DNA of 64,000 bases from Melieria omissa (taxonomy: Eukaryota; Arthropoda; Insecta; Diptera; Ulidiidae): assembly GCA_963971225.1 (NCBI GenBank), contig OZ020268.1:15105032-15169031 (forward strand), written 5' to 3'. This document shows, piece by piece, positions 35,588-47,722 of the stretch; within the stretch, counting starts at the first letter, position 1; each line of letters opens with the position of its first letter. The notes below the pieces were generated by a model that saw nothing but the letters and a program-made list of their open reading frames with translations, ran no database searches and was not told the DNA's origin. The translations under genes and the position numbers were made by a program.

Positions 35588-37317
35588 CGGCGCAACGAGC
35601 CGAACGCAGTGCATCTGGCATGAGCAGGAGGTGGTTGGAAGAACGAGCTGGAGGGAAGGCGAGAAGCAGAGAGGGAAGGCACTACATACATAAATGGCTG
35701 TTGAAAGCTGCGTTACTTCTTTTTTGGGGCTTGTACATTATATGCTAATTTTAGTTCTAAGTTCTTTTTCATAAATTTTTGCTGTTTGTTCGCATTTTCT
35801 GTTTCCGGGCATGAGTCTTGTTCGTGCGTTGACTAGACGCACACACGAGCGCTCAGCGAACATGCCCGTAGTTGGTAGGCTAGTTGGAAATCTTGCAAGA
35901 AACCTTTTGTTGTTGTTACAAACCAAATTTATTGTAATTCCACTAGTACGTAGGCATTGTGAAGGGAATCATGCTGCACTGCATGGACCCACACCTAGAG
36001 GCAATCGCAGCGCACTCTCGGAGAGTGCATCGCACGTTGCAACCCAGGACCAAATGTTTTTGAACAACTTGAAATTTCTTTATAAAAACAATGCACTGCT
36101 GTAATAGTGAAAGTCGTTAAGCGTTGATTTGTAAAAATAGAACTGTAAACAGTTTCTGTTTGTGCGCTCAGTCATCCTGAAAGTATGCTTGGCGCACGGT
36201 CGCGCACGCTCAGTATGACTTTTGAGGGTCACCAATAGTTACTGCGAAGAAACGCGCACAGCAAAAGCGATTTTATATATATTTCAACGTTATATAATTT
36301 ATATATATATAAATATATATATACACATTGCATATATAATTAAAGTACTTTACCGATTAATAGTTTAATTTGAAAAACAGTACCAACAAACCGCCCGCGC
36401 GCTATTGCATCCAATGAGTATCTCTTCACATTAAAAATTAAAAGAAAATCGAATGAATAGAAACGTTTTGTTTAAAATGAAAAGACGAAAACACTTGCTT
36501 GGTTTTTGCTGAACAGAAGCGGTGTTGCTTTGTTGGCCTGTTTTGCCGGTGATTGTTCGTCCACACTACACCACACCAATCACAAATTTGTGTCCGCAAC
36601 TGCGCTTTTTGTGCATTGAAGTAGTTTATCAATTTTCGACTGGTGTTCTTAGGCAAGAAATATGTCGTTGCAGTTATGATGGCAGTCGCATTCGTTGTGA
36701 CTGTTTCTATAAAATTCAGTCACGCGAAATTGTGCGTGACGCACACGGAAACGAGGCAACGCGAAGCGAACGAAAAGCGAAAGTCTGCTAACATTTTGCG
36801 TATCAATTATATTTGCATTAAGAATTTACTAAAAACTTATTAAGAGATTTGAAATTTTGAAATTTTAGACAAAAATGAAAAGAATATATTTGTAAAAATT
36901 GCACAATTTTGGCAACCAAAATTATTTAATTGTATGTAAATTGCATATGAAACCAAAAAATGGAACAAAAATACAAATGAATTGTGAAAATTATAAATTT
37001 TTGGTAAAATCAATAAAAAATAAAAAATTGAAATGATGAAAAAATGGATTTCTGTTGAAAGAATAACTGTTGCGGGGAAATATATGCAATGGTTTTCTAG
37101 TTTTCCAAACAAAATGTTTGAAATAATTACTTCGTTATCTAATTGGCAATTGAACCTATTTTCTATTCTCTACTGTCTTCAGTATCGCCCATTGACTAAT
37201 CAAACAAAATAGTAAAATTTACAAATGAAAAACTTAATATATAAATACAAAATTAGAAGAAATAATCCAAAAAATCGCTGACAGACAAAAGTGTTGGCAA
37301 TTGCCGCATTCCATTCA
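35588..37317. other. 3' flank of the toothrin-like gene, intergenic
   Basis: This presumably begins with the 3' UTR of the upstream gene. TA-rich runs occur at about 36275-36345. A 66-codon frame at 36643-36843 starts with a hydrophobic stretch, but it has no upstream signals or family resemblance and is not called. The right end borders the large foldback. Confidence 0.45.
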
Positions 37318-37946
37318 TAATCAAAATCCAAATAAATCACTTTTATGCACAGGAATTCCTATTGCATCTTTGCCCCCGATTTCGAGGCGCCACCAACACT
37401 GTCGCCGCCGAGGCGACACGTGGGAACTGGAAGTATTAGATCAGCTCATCGGTGAGCAGGGAACGCTCGAGCACAGCGTGAAAAGCCGTGAAAAGAATTT
37501 TCGCTGAAAATAAACAAGCAACTCGCATCTAAATGTCGCATGAAGATTTATTTCAATGCTGCAGACAACAAAACGAAACATCAAATTTTAAAAAGTGCGA
37601 GTGGGCCCAGTCGAACACCAGCAACGACTGACGGGGAACCTACACTTGACAATTTTAAGGGAACATGCACTCGGAATTCTGGTTCAAAAATGTAATGAAA
37701 AAATTTTAAATTCTGGCCTTGAACCCTAAAAAAAGACCCTAACGAAAAAGAAAATTTTCCAACTGATTTCATCCCCAGAGCTCTTCTTCCATTGAATCGT
37801 TCATTCAAGTCTTTCACAAACTGTGCATCAATTCAAATATTCGTACTTTCCGGCTGCAGTGTGTTGGAAAAACATGCAAAACAACAACAAACTATCAACA
37901 ATCGGAATTCAGAACACTCAACGAGTGTGCGCTGCGTTCGCATTTC

Positions 37947-38020
37947 GTCGCCTGAGAAAACAAATGTCGTATGTCTTACTAGACTCAATGGAACATACGA
38001 CATTCATTTTCTGAGGCGAC
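37947..38020 (+). other. miRNA-precursor-like hairpin in the left foldback arm
   Basis: A stem of about 28 base pairs with three mismatches encloses an 18-base loop; the 5' arm contains AAATGTCGTATGT and the 3' arm ACATACGACATT. The total length of 74 bases fits a small-RNA precursor, but it could equally be the subterminal repeat of a small transposon. Confidence 0.55.
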
Positions 38021-40087
38021 GATTTGTCGCCACTGGTCGCCGAACTTGTTGCTGATTGTGCGTGCGCTTTCAGTCAAATGCAGCAACGGATTTTTGTTAG
38101 AATCATCATCACGACAATAATGATGCTGATGGCAATCATTATCAATGCATAACAACAACAACATTAAAATCAAAGGAGCAGAGCAAAGGAATGCTTGCTT
38201 TGGCTATTTCGGTCTCATTAGAATTGCGAACGCATTCCGTCAAACGCTGTTCGCGGGTACGAGGGCTGTGCGTACTGCCACGCCTTGTGCTTTTGGGTGC
38301 AGTGTTTGCACTTTTCGTTCGGACTCGTCGACGCGACGTAACGCCATTTGGCATTTGGATTGGTTTTTTGTACGTAAAGCGCGCGTTCGGAATGCGTCGT
38401 TGCTGCGTTGCGGTGCGATTTACTAAAAATTAACTTTAAAAACTACAAAAATTCCCAAAATATACCTTTTTCGGACTTTGCCTGCACGCCCCCGCGTGCA
38501 GTCCGACTATGTACATAAACGCGGCATTGGCGTTTGAAATGAATTTCTCCTGCTCAGCAATTAATCAGATCCCAACGCGAAGCAAATACCACTCGGATTT
38601 ATTGCTTCCGCTTAATTATGCAATAACAATTGAAATTATGATAAAAATGCCCACAAGTAATAAATGAGGCAATAAAAGCGATTGCGCCAATTTTATGTTC
38701 GAAATTCCTCGCTGACGAATGCAAGCAACGTGCGCGCGCCTCGACGCGAGCGACGGCCCAACGGATATAAATAGTCGACTTATTTTTACGCGCCGAGCAA
38801 GATGGAAAGTGTAAAAACCGCAGGCGCAGGCGGATCTATGCAAATTAAAATATCAAAACTCATAAAAGCCGCAGCGGCGCGCGCCACAAGGTGGACCGCA
38901 GTGAAGAGCGCGCGCCACTTGCACATTCCGACCAACGAGCGCACGCACATACATACATAACTAATCCGTTTCTATTTACACCCCGGACCGATTGAGGGCA
39001 GCACAACGCGCCAGCCTCACGGGCACAGGCGCACACGGCTTCGTAGGATTTCTCGTGGAATTCACAAGTCGGCAAGCGATCTGCGTGCGCTTGTTATTCC
39101 ACTTTGCGTTTGGGTGCGTGGCTAATTAAAGGAACTGCAACACTCGCCGTCAACACGACGCGCCAACTCCATGGGCGCACTTAGCTTGGCTGGAATTTGG
39201 CTGCCCAAATAAACAAATTCCGCCTGTTGGCGAAATTAATTGATCCTGAAGTGCCTTGTCGGCTGGCATGAAGGGAAACGTCTGCAAAGTGTCTTCTTGT
39301 GACACTGACGCCACAGCGCCATCGGTCGGCGCAAGGCAGGCGGCAGACTTGCAGTAGTGGGATGGGCTGCCACGAGGTAGCGACAGCGCTGCGCCCACCG
39401 CTATTGGATTCCACTGATGTGAAGCGATTGTCGGCCGCGGCTGTTGAACCCACAGCAAAAATGTCAGACGCATTTCACTTCCCGTAATGCAATTGGCCCC
39501 GTCGACAGCATTTCAAGTGCAAAGATCAGCGACGCATTGTCGACCTTTTGAGCCACCTACGAATTCTATCAGAATTGCTGCAAGGTTTTTTGAACTATCG
39601 CCAATCGTCGCGAAAGAAAACGCTTTCAATTTGTTTTTGTTTGCTCACTTGGCTCATTTGGGTGTGTGAGCAAATGCTCACAAGTTTTTGTGATCACCGT
39701 TTTGTTTTTTGAATTTGCAGCAGCAGCGCATTTGGAGCGCGGGCTGCGTGCGCCAAAAATAAGTGAAAATGTCAAATGACGTTTTGTCGGCACTACACCC
39801 AAAAGCACAAGGCGTGGCCGTACGCATAGCCCTCGTACCCGCGGAGAGCGTTTGGCGGAATGCGTTCGCAATTCTAACGAGACCGAAATAACCAAAGCAA
39901 GCATTCCTTTGCTCTGCTCCTTTGATTTTATTGTTGTTGTATTGAATTGATAATTATTGCCATCAGCATCATTATTGTCGTGATGATGATTCTAACAAAA
40001 ATCCGTTGCCGCATTTGGCTGCACAGCGATTTGGCTGAAGGCGCACGCACAATCAGCAACAAGTTCAGCGACCAGTGGGGACAAATC

Positions 40088-40161
40088 GTCGCCTCAGAAA
40101 ATGAATGTCGTATGTTCCATTGAGCCTAGTAAGACATACGACATTTGTTTTTTCAGGTAAC
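40088..40161 (-). other. miRNA-precursor-like hairpin in the right foldback arm
   Basis: The counterpart of the left-arm hairpin, also 74 bases, with the central ATGTCGTATGT/ACATACGACAT stem kept and the outer stem partly degraded (CAGGTAAC against GTCGCCTC). Confidence 0.5.
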
Positions 40162-40810
40162 GAAATGCGAACGCAGCGCACAATCGTTGAGTGTTCTGAA
40201 TTCCTATTGTTGATAGTTTGTTGTTGTTTTGCATGTTTTTCCAACACACTGCAGCCGGAAAGTACGAATATTCGTGAAAGGCGCTGAAACAGTAGAAGTA
40301 AATTGACTTGAATGAATCTACTTTAGGCGATTCAATGGAAGATGAGCTCTGGGGAAGAAGTCAGTTGGAAAATTTTTTTTCGGTATGGTTTTTCGACTTT
40401 GGTTCAAGGCCAGACTTTAAAAATTCTTTTAATCATTTTTGAATCGGTGTATTGATTGTCAAGTGTAAGTTCCCTGTGAGTCGTTGCTGGTGTTCTACTG
40501 GGCCCAATTTTTTTAAATTTGATGTTTCGTTTTGTTGGCTGCAACATTGAATACATCTTCATGCGATATTTAGATGCACGTTGCTTGTTTATTATCAACG
40601 AAAATTCATTTCACGGCTTTTCACGCTGTGCTCGAGCGTTTCCTGCTCACCATTGAGCTGATCTAATATTTCCAATTCCCACGTGTCACCGCGACTGAGG
40701 TTGTGGTATTGATGGCGCCTTGAAAACGGGGGCAAAGATTCGAAGATTGTGCAGCTGCGGAATTTTGCTATTCCGGTGCATAAACATTTTATATCTGATT
40801 TTCGATTGCC

Positions 40811-43242
40811 ACGTCGAAAGTAATTTTTGGACCGATTTGGATAAAGAATTTAATGTACATGTTCTTCAAACGGGGGTCAAATAATATATATTTTGCGTTA
40901 TTTACGATTTTGAATATACCTAGAAGATTATAACAGTAATTTGCTGCGCTGCTGATTTTTAATATAAGGTTTTATTTTTGAAAAAAATTGCAAATAGATC
41001 AATAAATAACAAATTATAGATTAAAAGTTACAGGAAAACTGATGCATTTGAATGCATAAAGACAATTTTCTTAACCTTTGTATTATTTGCAGCTATGAAA
41101 AATGTTTAAACTATCGTCAAATTTCTTTGCAGCGCAACTTAGTAAAATCAAACAAGCCTGGCTTAACTAACATTTCATCTTCACTAGAGGGCGCTGAAAG
41201 CACTACTGTGCAAATCGAATACAGTTTTGTTTATAAAGAAGTATGTTGCTTCAAGTTCGCTCTTATAAGACAAATTTCATGAAGCAATCCATTCAAAGCG
41301 CATTGTCAAACAAGTTTGCGCTTAGAACAATAATAAATGACTTAAGAATTAAACACAGAAGAAAGTTTTTGTCTGTGGGGATAAAGAGTACAGCACTGGT
41401 GGATTAGTATTGCGGCCAACTGCAGCAACTCCGCAGCATGTTGCCAATCAGTAGGATTGCCAACGGTTTAAAAACGACCTCGAAGGGGACTTTTTCTTAT
41501 CTGAAATAGGTTTATAAAAATTCAATTTACAAATTTGTGTATGTTAACAAAAATTATTAATATACATGTTAATAAAAATTCAAAATACCAAATGTTGGGT
41601 TTAAAATTCAATTAATGAAGTACTTAAAGTTTATTTTCTTATGTATATATATTAATAAAAACCTTGAGTTTAAACTATGATACACTCAGATATCATTCTT
41701 ATTACGGAAGTATATCATTCTCACTGAAATTTTTAAAGTTTTTTCGGAAGTATTAAGAGTGGTTTATCATTAAATTTCGCTTTAAAAAAGAGCTCTTACC
41801 TAAAAAATTCTCGTTTGAAAACAGTATGGATCCATTCCATGATAAAACCACTAAGAATTTCTATAATTCGAAGGCGCAGCACCTGGCAACAGTGCTCTAT
41901 GTGCAACATTGTTGCTGGTTAGCTTGGCCACAAGTTGCAAAGCAGATAGCAGCAGCGCAGACCGCAGCCAATGGAGTAGCAACAAATTCGTTGAAACATT
42001 CGAAAAAACACTATTGAGCGTGGAAGGTGGATGCAAGTTCGTAAGCGGATGACGGTGTACAGATAAACGTGTGGAGATTTGTTGGTATAAAAATTGAATC
42101 GTTTTGAATGCGAGCGAAATAAAATGTCGGCGTGCAGAAATTAAAGATAAAAGCATAATGTGGCTGTGTGTGTTTGTGTGAAAATCCGACCGTAGCAGCA
42201 GCAACAACAACAACGATAACAACGAATTAAAGTTAAGATAATTATTGAATGAGCAATGAGCAGCGAAGTAGCAAAATCGAAGCAAATCAGAAAAGGCGAA
42301 GCAGCAGCAAATTGAACGCGCATTTGTGAAGGGGAAGTGCAGCGCAGCAGTGGGGAAGCGAGCGACAAGCCGAAATCGAGCACCCTGCGACAGCTAAAAC
42401 CTAAAAAATGTTGTGAGTTGACTGACTGAATCGAACCGAACGAGAAGCAGAAGGAGAAGCAAAAGGCAACAGCAACAGCCGAAGAATAAGCAGAGCAGGC
42501 GGACGAGTAAAACCAGGCGAAAATACCTGACAACGAATAATTGTATACGCGCAACGGAGAAGTTGGAGCAAAGCAGAAGCGTGGAAAGCAGAATTGAAAC
42601 AAGTTTCGATAAATTGTGTGCAACCAGCAACCGGAGTGAAAACTTCAAAAGAGCGAAAATTAAATTTAAAAGCTGTGTAAACGTTACTAATTAAAAATTG
42701 CAGAATCCAATTTGACAGCGCGCTAACGAACCTCGACTCCCGAAAACGCGTTGCTCCGCTTGAACCCGCAACAAAAGCAAAACCGCTCAACCTACACCAA
42801 CTGCACAACTTGGCCATTTGCTGCGTGCACCCTGTAAATGCGTTCGCTTTGTGTCAAATGTGTTTGAAGTTCCTTTTTGTTGTTGTTTCTCCGGTGTAAC
42901 AGCAAAATAGCAGAGAATTGAAAACGAATAAGCAAAAAAGAAGCAATTTCAAAAAAATTTTGAAAAAATAAATAAAAACCGATTATTATTTTTTGTTGTT
43001 GTTGCTGTGCAGCGTACACACGCGCAGTGTGCCGACACAAATTTGCGATTTTTGGCAATTAGTGAAATTAGCAAAAGAAGAAGAAGCAGCGCCATTAGTG
43101 TTTTAACAAAAAATTAAAAGAAGAAATTAAACCCCAAAACCGACAATCAGCTAAATAGCAAACGAATAAAATTACATAAATAGAAAATTTCTTAAATTAT
43201 TCATATCGAGTGCAACGAAACGATACCAGGGAAACGGCAACA
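40811..43242. other. Intergenic region and long leader before the DRAK-like start exon
   Basis: From 40811 to about 42000 the sequence is AT-rich without supported features. From about 42100 to 43242 it is A/G-rich with many CAGCAACA and GAAGCAG words and few T runs, typical of a long transcribed fly 5' UTR leading to the ATG at 43243. A 63-codon frame at 41826-42017 has no recognisable character. Confidence 0.5.
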
Positions 43243-43370
43243 ATGTTCACTGAAGGCATCTTTCCGATTGGCGATGGCCTGTTGGACATCGAGGAGGAAC
43301 GACTGAAGCGGCTACTAGTACCGGACGACATCAACGAGATCTACGACGTTGAGCAGACTCCATTTGCCAG
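43243..43370 (+). CDS. Drak: First coding exon of a probable DRAK-type protein kinase (partial)
   Basis: An ATG after a long A/G-rich leader opens 42 codons, starting MFTEGIFPIGDGLLDIEEER and ending NEIYDVEQTPFA, then AG and a GTGAGT donor. In my memory of fly DRAK (death-associated protein kinase related, a Ser/Thr kinase that phosphorylates myosin light chain), a segment similar to IYDVEQTPFARGKFAAVRR precedes the glycine-rich loop, so the intron would fall just before the kinase domain. No catalytic residue is present in this exon, and I found no continuing exon in the remaining 20.6 kb, so the gene must extend beyond the window. The symbol is tentative; the exon itself is well supported by its frame, start and donor. 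Confidence 0.55.
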
Positions 43371-43408
43371 GTGAGTGATGGCAGCAGAATTTAAAAGTTT
43401 TTGCTATA

Positions 43409-44334
43409 CACCCAACTGTTTTTTTACACGATTTTCAAATAACGCAGTTCGCCAATAAAAATAAATACACTTTTTTACACGATTTTTTTGTTCTAGCACG
43501 AATCCCAAAAATTAAAAAAATTTTAATTTTGACAGTGTCTTTCAAAAACTTATCTATGCGGCAACTCTACTTCATGGCTTGTTTACTTTACGAGGAATAC
43601 CCGATTTGTATTATGAACACAACATTTCGTTATTCAGTACTGTGCTGTGTGGAAGTAATAAATAATAACAATAAAGTTCTAAAAGTTAATGTTTAAATTA
43701 AAGTTCTTCTAAGAAGGTGCTGAAAGTTTTAGTTTAATCTAAATTATTGATAACTTTTTACTACTAAAAAAAGGCAAGATTGTGTTTTTTGTGTTAAATT
43801 TTCGGTTTACAAAACTTCTATAGGTGCTGAAATTTTTAGTTTAATCTAAATTGTTGATAACTTTTTACTACTAAAAAAAGGAAATTTTGTGTTTTTTGTG
43901 TTAAATTTTCGGTTTACAAAACTTCTATAGGCAATATTATTTGACAGTTTGTACAGTATTTAAAAAAAATAATAAACGCGCACGTTTGTTATTAAGTAGC
44001 GATGAATAGTTGCAACATTTATTTGTGTTCCTAATTTTAATTTGAATTTATATGTGTTTTGACTTATGGATTGAATTTTCACAGTAAACTAATTTTAATT
44101 TTTTGTAATAAAAATTGATTGTTTATAAATACTTATGTAATGTGGATTTCACTATTACTTCTTTTGCACGTTTTTTTTTTCAATATTTAGAGTTTTTCAT
44201 CTTATACGATTTTTTTGAAATTCTGGAACATATCTCCAAATTTGCTATATATCGCACGTATTTTTTTTACACGTTTTTTGTTTTTGCATGCTTTTCTAAG
44301 AAACGTATCTACCGTGTAAAAAAAGAGTTAGGTG
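43409..44334. mobile_element. TA-flanked inverted-repeat element with an internal duplication
   Basis: The left end CACCCAACTGTTTTTTTACA and the right end, read on the other strand, CACCTAACTCTTTTTTTACA are inverted repeats of about 22 bp, each flanked by TA. The size of about 926 bp and the absence of coding sequence suggest a non-autonomous Tc1/mariner-like element. It starts only 38 bp after the DRAK-like donor site. A tandem duplication lies inside it. Confidence 0.7.
43714..43930 (+). repeat. Tandem duplication of a 108-bp unit
   Basis: The unit starting AGGTGCTGAAA at 43714 is repeated at 43822, and both copies end with CAAAACTTCTATAGG. Identity is about 95%. It lies inside the TA-flanked element. 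Confidence 0.9.
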
Positions 44335-44959
44335 TATTTAACATTAACCAGAACATTGAAACAAACGTAGTAAGAAGTTGAGTAACATTTATTGTTGACA
44401 GTGAATTCAACAAATTGTAATTGTAGATTTTTGGGAAATAAGTTTTTCATTCAATGTACACTTTGTATTTAAGATAAAACAACAAGTCATGTGTGAGATA
44501 TAGCAAAAATCTTCTGCTTGACTTGGCCTTTAGAACTTGATCCATGTGTTCCAATTTTGTATGTTCCTGGGGATGAAACTCAATGTTGTGAATGGTGTTG
44601 ATCTTGATTTGATCAGTTTGTTCAGCTCGTTCGTTGCTATCAACCTGCAACCTGACGTAGTCCCGACCGTGCACTCACCTCAATGCATCCTTTCCTTGCG
44701 GCAACTTCAACGCATCGCCCGATGTATGGCATCGCTTTGTTGAAGCCACGTATTGCTCCGGTTTACTGTGGGTATTTTAATTTTAGAAAGATTTAAGAAG
44801 TTTTTATGGTCTGATAATGTTTGTTTAATGTTGAACGACCACTGTTTGGCAACGTTCGTTTTTGAAATCATGTGATCCAACAAATCGCTGACCAAAATAC
44901 GCTCTTAACTCTGCTTAGATAAGGTACGTCAGCCAGACGTATGTCTTTTGAATTTTTTG

Positions 44960-44979
44960 CTCTCTCTCTCTCTCTCGTA
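44960..44979. repeat. CT dinucleotide microsatellite
   Basis: A short uninterrupted run of about ten CT units in otherwise AT-rich intronic DNA. Confidence 0.85.
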
Positions 44980-45236
44980 AATTTTATTTTTTTTATTTTA
45001 CTAAACAAGCATTATTTTACTTCAGAAATTATTTAATGTTATCAGAAATTTATTAAATAAATGATCTCAATAAGAAAATTATCAATATTCCTTCTAACAA
45101 AACTTTTAAAACAAGCATACGTCTCTCAGCCGTATCGTTATCTTTTCAGTACAAAAACTAGCGTTATCTAACTAGGGTTAATAATGAGTCTTCATACCGC
45201 TTCAAAATTTCCAACAATCCCCACTCCATCTACACC

Positions 45237-45751
45237 AGAGTCCTGCACGAGTATGTATTTTTGTTATTCGAAAACATTCAATTGCTTTTGAATAGAATAC
45301 TTCACTTCATCTCTGTGGACCGGTCCGAATGAATACGTGTACAGCTCTCTTCGAGTACGAGTAAGCTCCGAACAGAAACGAGTAGACGTACACTATTTAT
45401 TCATATTCGCTCGAAGCGGGAAAACGAGGACAAAGCATTCGAATAATAGCACAAACTGCTTGAATATTCGAATATACTCGTTTGTTTGTTATGTTACTTT
45501 CTTCAATAATTTCCATTTTACGTATTAACTAATAAACCACTTCAACCGCACCACAAGTATACACATGGAAAAGTGACATACTGCGTATAAAAATATTCGT
45601 TGAAACTGTTGATCCTCGAATACTTCGCAAAGTTCTCGATTACCGAATACGAGCACTGCAGTATTCGCTTCTCACCAAGTACGAGCACTGCAGTGTTCGC
45701 TATTCACCGAATACGAATAGAAACGAGAAGCGACACTCACTGGTCTCGTTT
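45237..45751 (+). repeat. Dispersed repeat copy A (inverted partner at 56767-57342)
   Basis: The copy starts AGAGTCCTGCACGAGTAT and ends near GGTCTCGTTT. It is about 515 bp, rich in ATTCG/CGAAT words, with an internal near-tandem duplication of CGAGCACTGCAGT.TTCGC. A highly similar sequence lies in opposite orientation 11 kb to the right. No coding capacity is recognised, and the family is unknown to me. Confidence 0.85.
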
Positions 45752-47154
45752 AATCTACACCTACTTCCTCTCCTCAACTCTTCCGATCGAATTGGGATAA
45801 TACAATGGTTGAATAAGCCTGCTGGATCATAGTATTTTAAAAATTTATGAACCAAAACAGCGATTAGGATTTTATATTCCAAATTACGAAATTCTGAGAT
45901 TGTCCAAACTTTAATATTTATTTATTTATTTATTTTTAGTACTTAAAGTGAACTCAATACATACAAATATTTTATACTCAGCAGTTATTGTTCGGTTTAA
46001 AAAAAGTTAACGACTACTATTGTCGCCATCAATAATGACCAACTAATGCACGACATCATTCAATTGATTATAATTGCCACTGTTTTCGTTGCTGTTGATT
46101 TCTTTTATCACAACAAACAACTGTTTTTGCAGATCTTGCTGCAGCAGAAATTGTTGGACGTATTTTTCGTTTCGCTTCGCACCCCCAACTGTTCGTTAGT
46201 CTAAGCTGTTTTTGCACTTACATTGATTGACTCCATTGCTCTGCGGTATGTTTTGCCAACAGTATCACTGTCACCAACACCATCACCATGATTCTCATCG
46301 GCACACTCACCGCTCGGACCAGGCAGCAGCCACCGCATTCCACATCATCTTACTTCTTATCAGCGCTTTTAGTGTTGTTATTGTGCTTAGTACTGTTTTG
46401 TTGTTTTCTCATTCGTTGTAGTCAATAACAACAAAAAATGTGTTGTTGTTGCAGGTGGTGCTGGTGGTATGCACGTGTGTTTTTCTTTTTTTCGTTTTTA
46501 TAAATTTGCCATAAAATTAAGCAGCTCAGACAGACAGTGCGCCGCATTCGCATTCGGCCGCAAATGTTTTCCACACACCAATCTCACCAACACACAAACA
46601 CGTCGGCGATTCGTGGATGTGACTGTTGGCAAGCAAACAAGTAAACAGGTGGTTTTCTCTGCGCCACGCTGATAAATGAAATAAAACTGCAATTATTTAC
46701 CGGATGAAAGAATTTTATCTGCAGATAACAAAAACAAAACAACGCTGTGTCTGTTCAGTCAGTTGAAAAACGCGCCATGGGCGGGGACGCTGAAAGTTTT
46801 TGAACTTTGTGTTGAAAGTCAATGTAATGTAAGTAATGTTTTGCAAAATATTTGCCAAGAAATTAATATAAAAGTTGAGCCAATCATTGGAGCTGATAAA
46901 GTGGAATATGAGGCGCGATGGCGGGTGATTTTTGATTTTGGCTAAGATGCGATAAATCTATGTGTGGGTTTTACATTTTTTATGTGTGAAGATTGCAGAA
47001 AGTTCAAAGCTATTGTCTGAACAAATTGAAAGATGCAGCAAATGTAAAACCAAATGTTGAAGTCGATTTTTAAAGTTGATTCGAAACAGTAAATACCAAA
47101 CACATGGATGTAATGAAAAGGCCGACTGTCACTTATTCCACTAAATTACTTGTA

Positions 47155-47722
47155 GAAGGTGGGAGTTTCTTTTTAAAAATACAATAAAATGAACAAAATT
47201 AAATTTGTTCCATGTATTATGGCTTTATTAGAATGAAAATGAAACATTTCCATTACTTATGGAATAAAACGTTGTTCAAGAGGCTACCTCGACTGACTTC
47301 GCAGTAGCGCATTCTGTCACTTCTATTTGCCAAGACCTTCTTGATGGTTTCAGGTTGTAGCTTTCGGATTGCTTGGATGATGTTGGCCTTAAGTGCTTGA
47401 ATCGTTTCTGGACTGTTGGCATAAAATCGGTTCTTCACGGTTCCCCACAAAAAAAAGTCCAAAGGGGTCAAATCGCAGCTCCGAGGCGGTGGGTGCTTCA
47501 TTTCAGCCAAAAGTTCTTTTCAAAAAACGCACTGTTTGGGCTACACAGCACTCACTTTGGAAATAAGTTTCCAATATATCCCAACGTTGTTCAAGCGTCA
47601 AGCGATTAATTTATTTTCGCGGACATGTGATACTTACTTCCTCTTAAGATTTCGCGCTGGAAACAGCTGTCAGTGTCAAAATAACCTATGATTTAAAAGA
47701 AACCACTAGATGGCCCACCCTG
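47155..47722 (-). mobile_element. Deleted mariner-type transposon, C-terminal transposase remnant
   Basis: TA flanks both ends, and the ends (GAAGGTGGGAGTTTC and, on the other strand, CAGGGTGGGCCATC...GTTTC) are imperfect inverted repeats. On the minus strand the frame reads PPPRSCDLTPLDFFLWGTVK, the conserved mariner transposase segment with the last catalytic Asp, followed by an ordinary C-terminus and a stop at 47253. The N-terminal two thirds are missing, so this copy is dead. Confidence 0.85.

Larger units (their letters stand above)
37318..40810. repeat. Large foldback: inverted arms of about 1 kb around a 1.5-kb centre
   Basis: The left arm (about 37318-38304) reappears in reverse orientation as the right arm (about 39791-40810). 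Matching landmarks include TATGCAC...CTTTGCCCCCG...GGCGCCA at the outer ends, ACACGTGGGAA, AAACATGCAAAACAACAACA, the nested hairpins at 37947 and 40088, and GCCACGCCTTGTGCTTTTGG at the inner ends. The arms differ by substitutions and small gaps (roughly 10-15% by eye), so the structure is old. The centre, 38305-39790, is GC-richer and has no recognisable gene. This could be a foldback-type transposon, two copies of a repeat in opposite orientation, or a long hairpin RNA locus. Confidence 0.85.

Noticed and set aside
34955..35621. Several long minus-strand and alternate-frame open frames opposite the toothrin-like gene
   Set aside because: They are shadows of a GC-rich coding exon with simple Gly/Ser/Arg codon repeats and encode only Arg/Ala/Thr-rich nonsense.
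36643..36843. 66-codon frame with a hydrophobic N-terminus, secreted-peptide-like
   Set aside because: The hydrophobic stretch is unconvincing as a signal peptide, no mature peptide motif or cysteine pattern follows, and no promoter or poly(A) context was seen.
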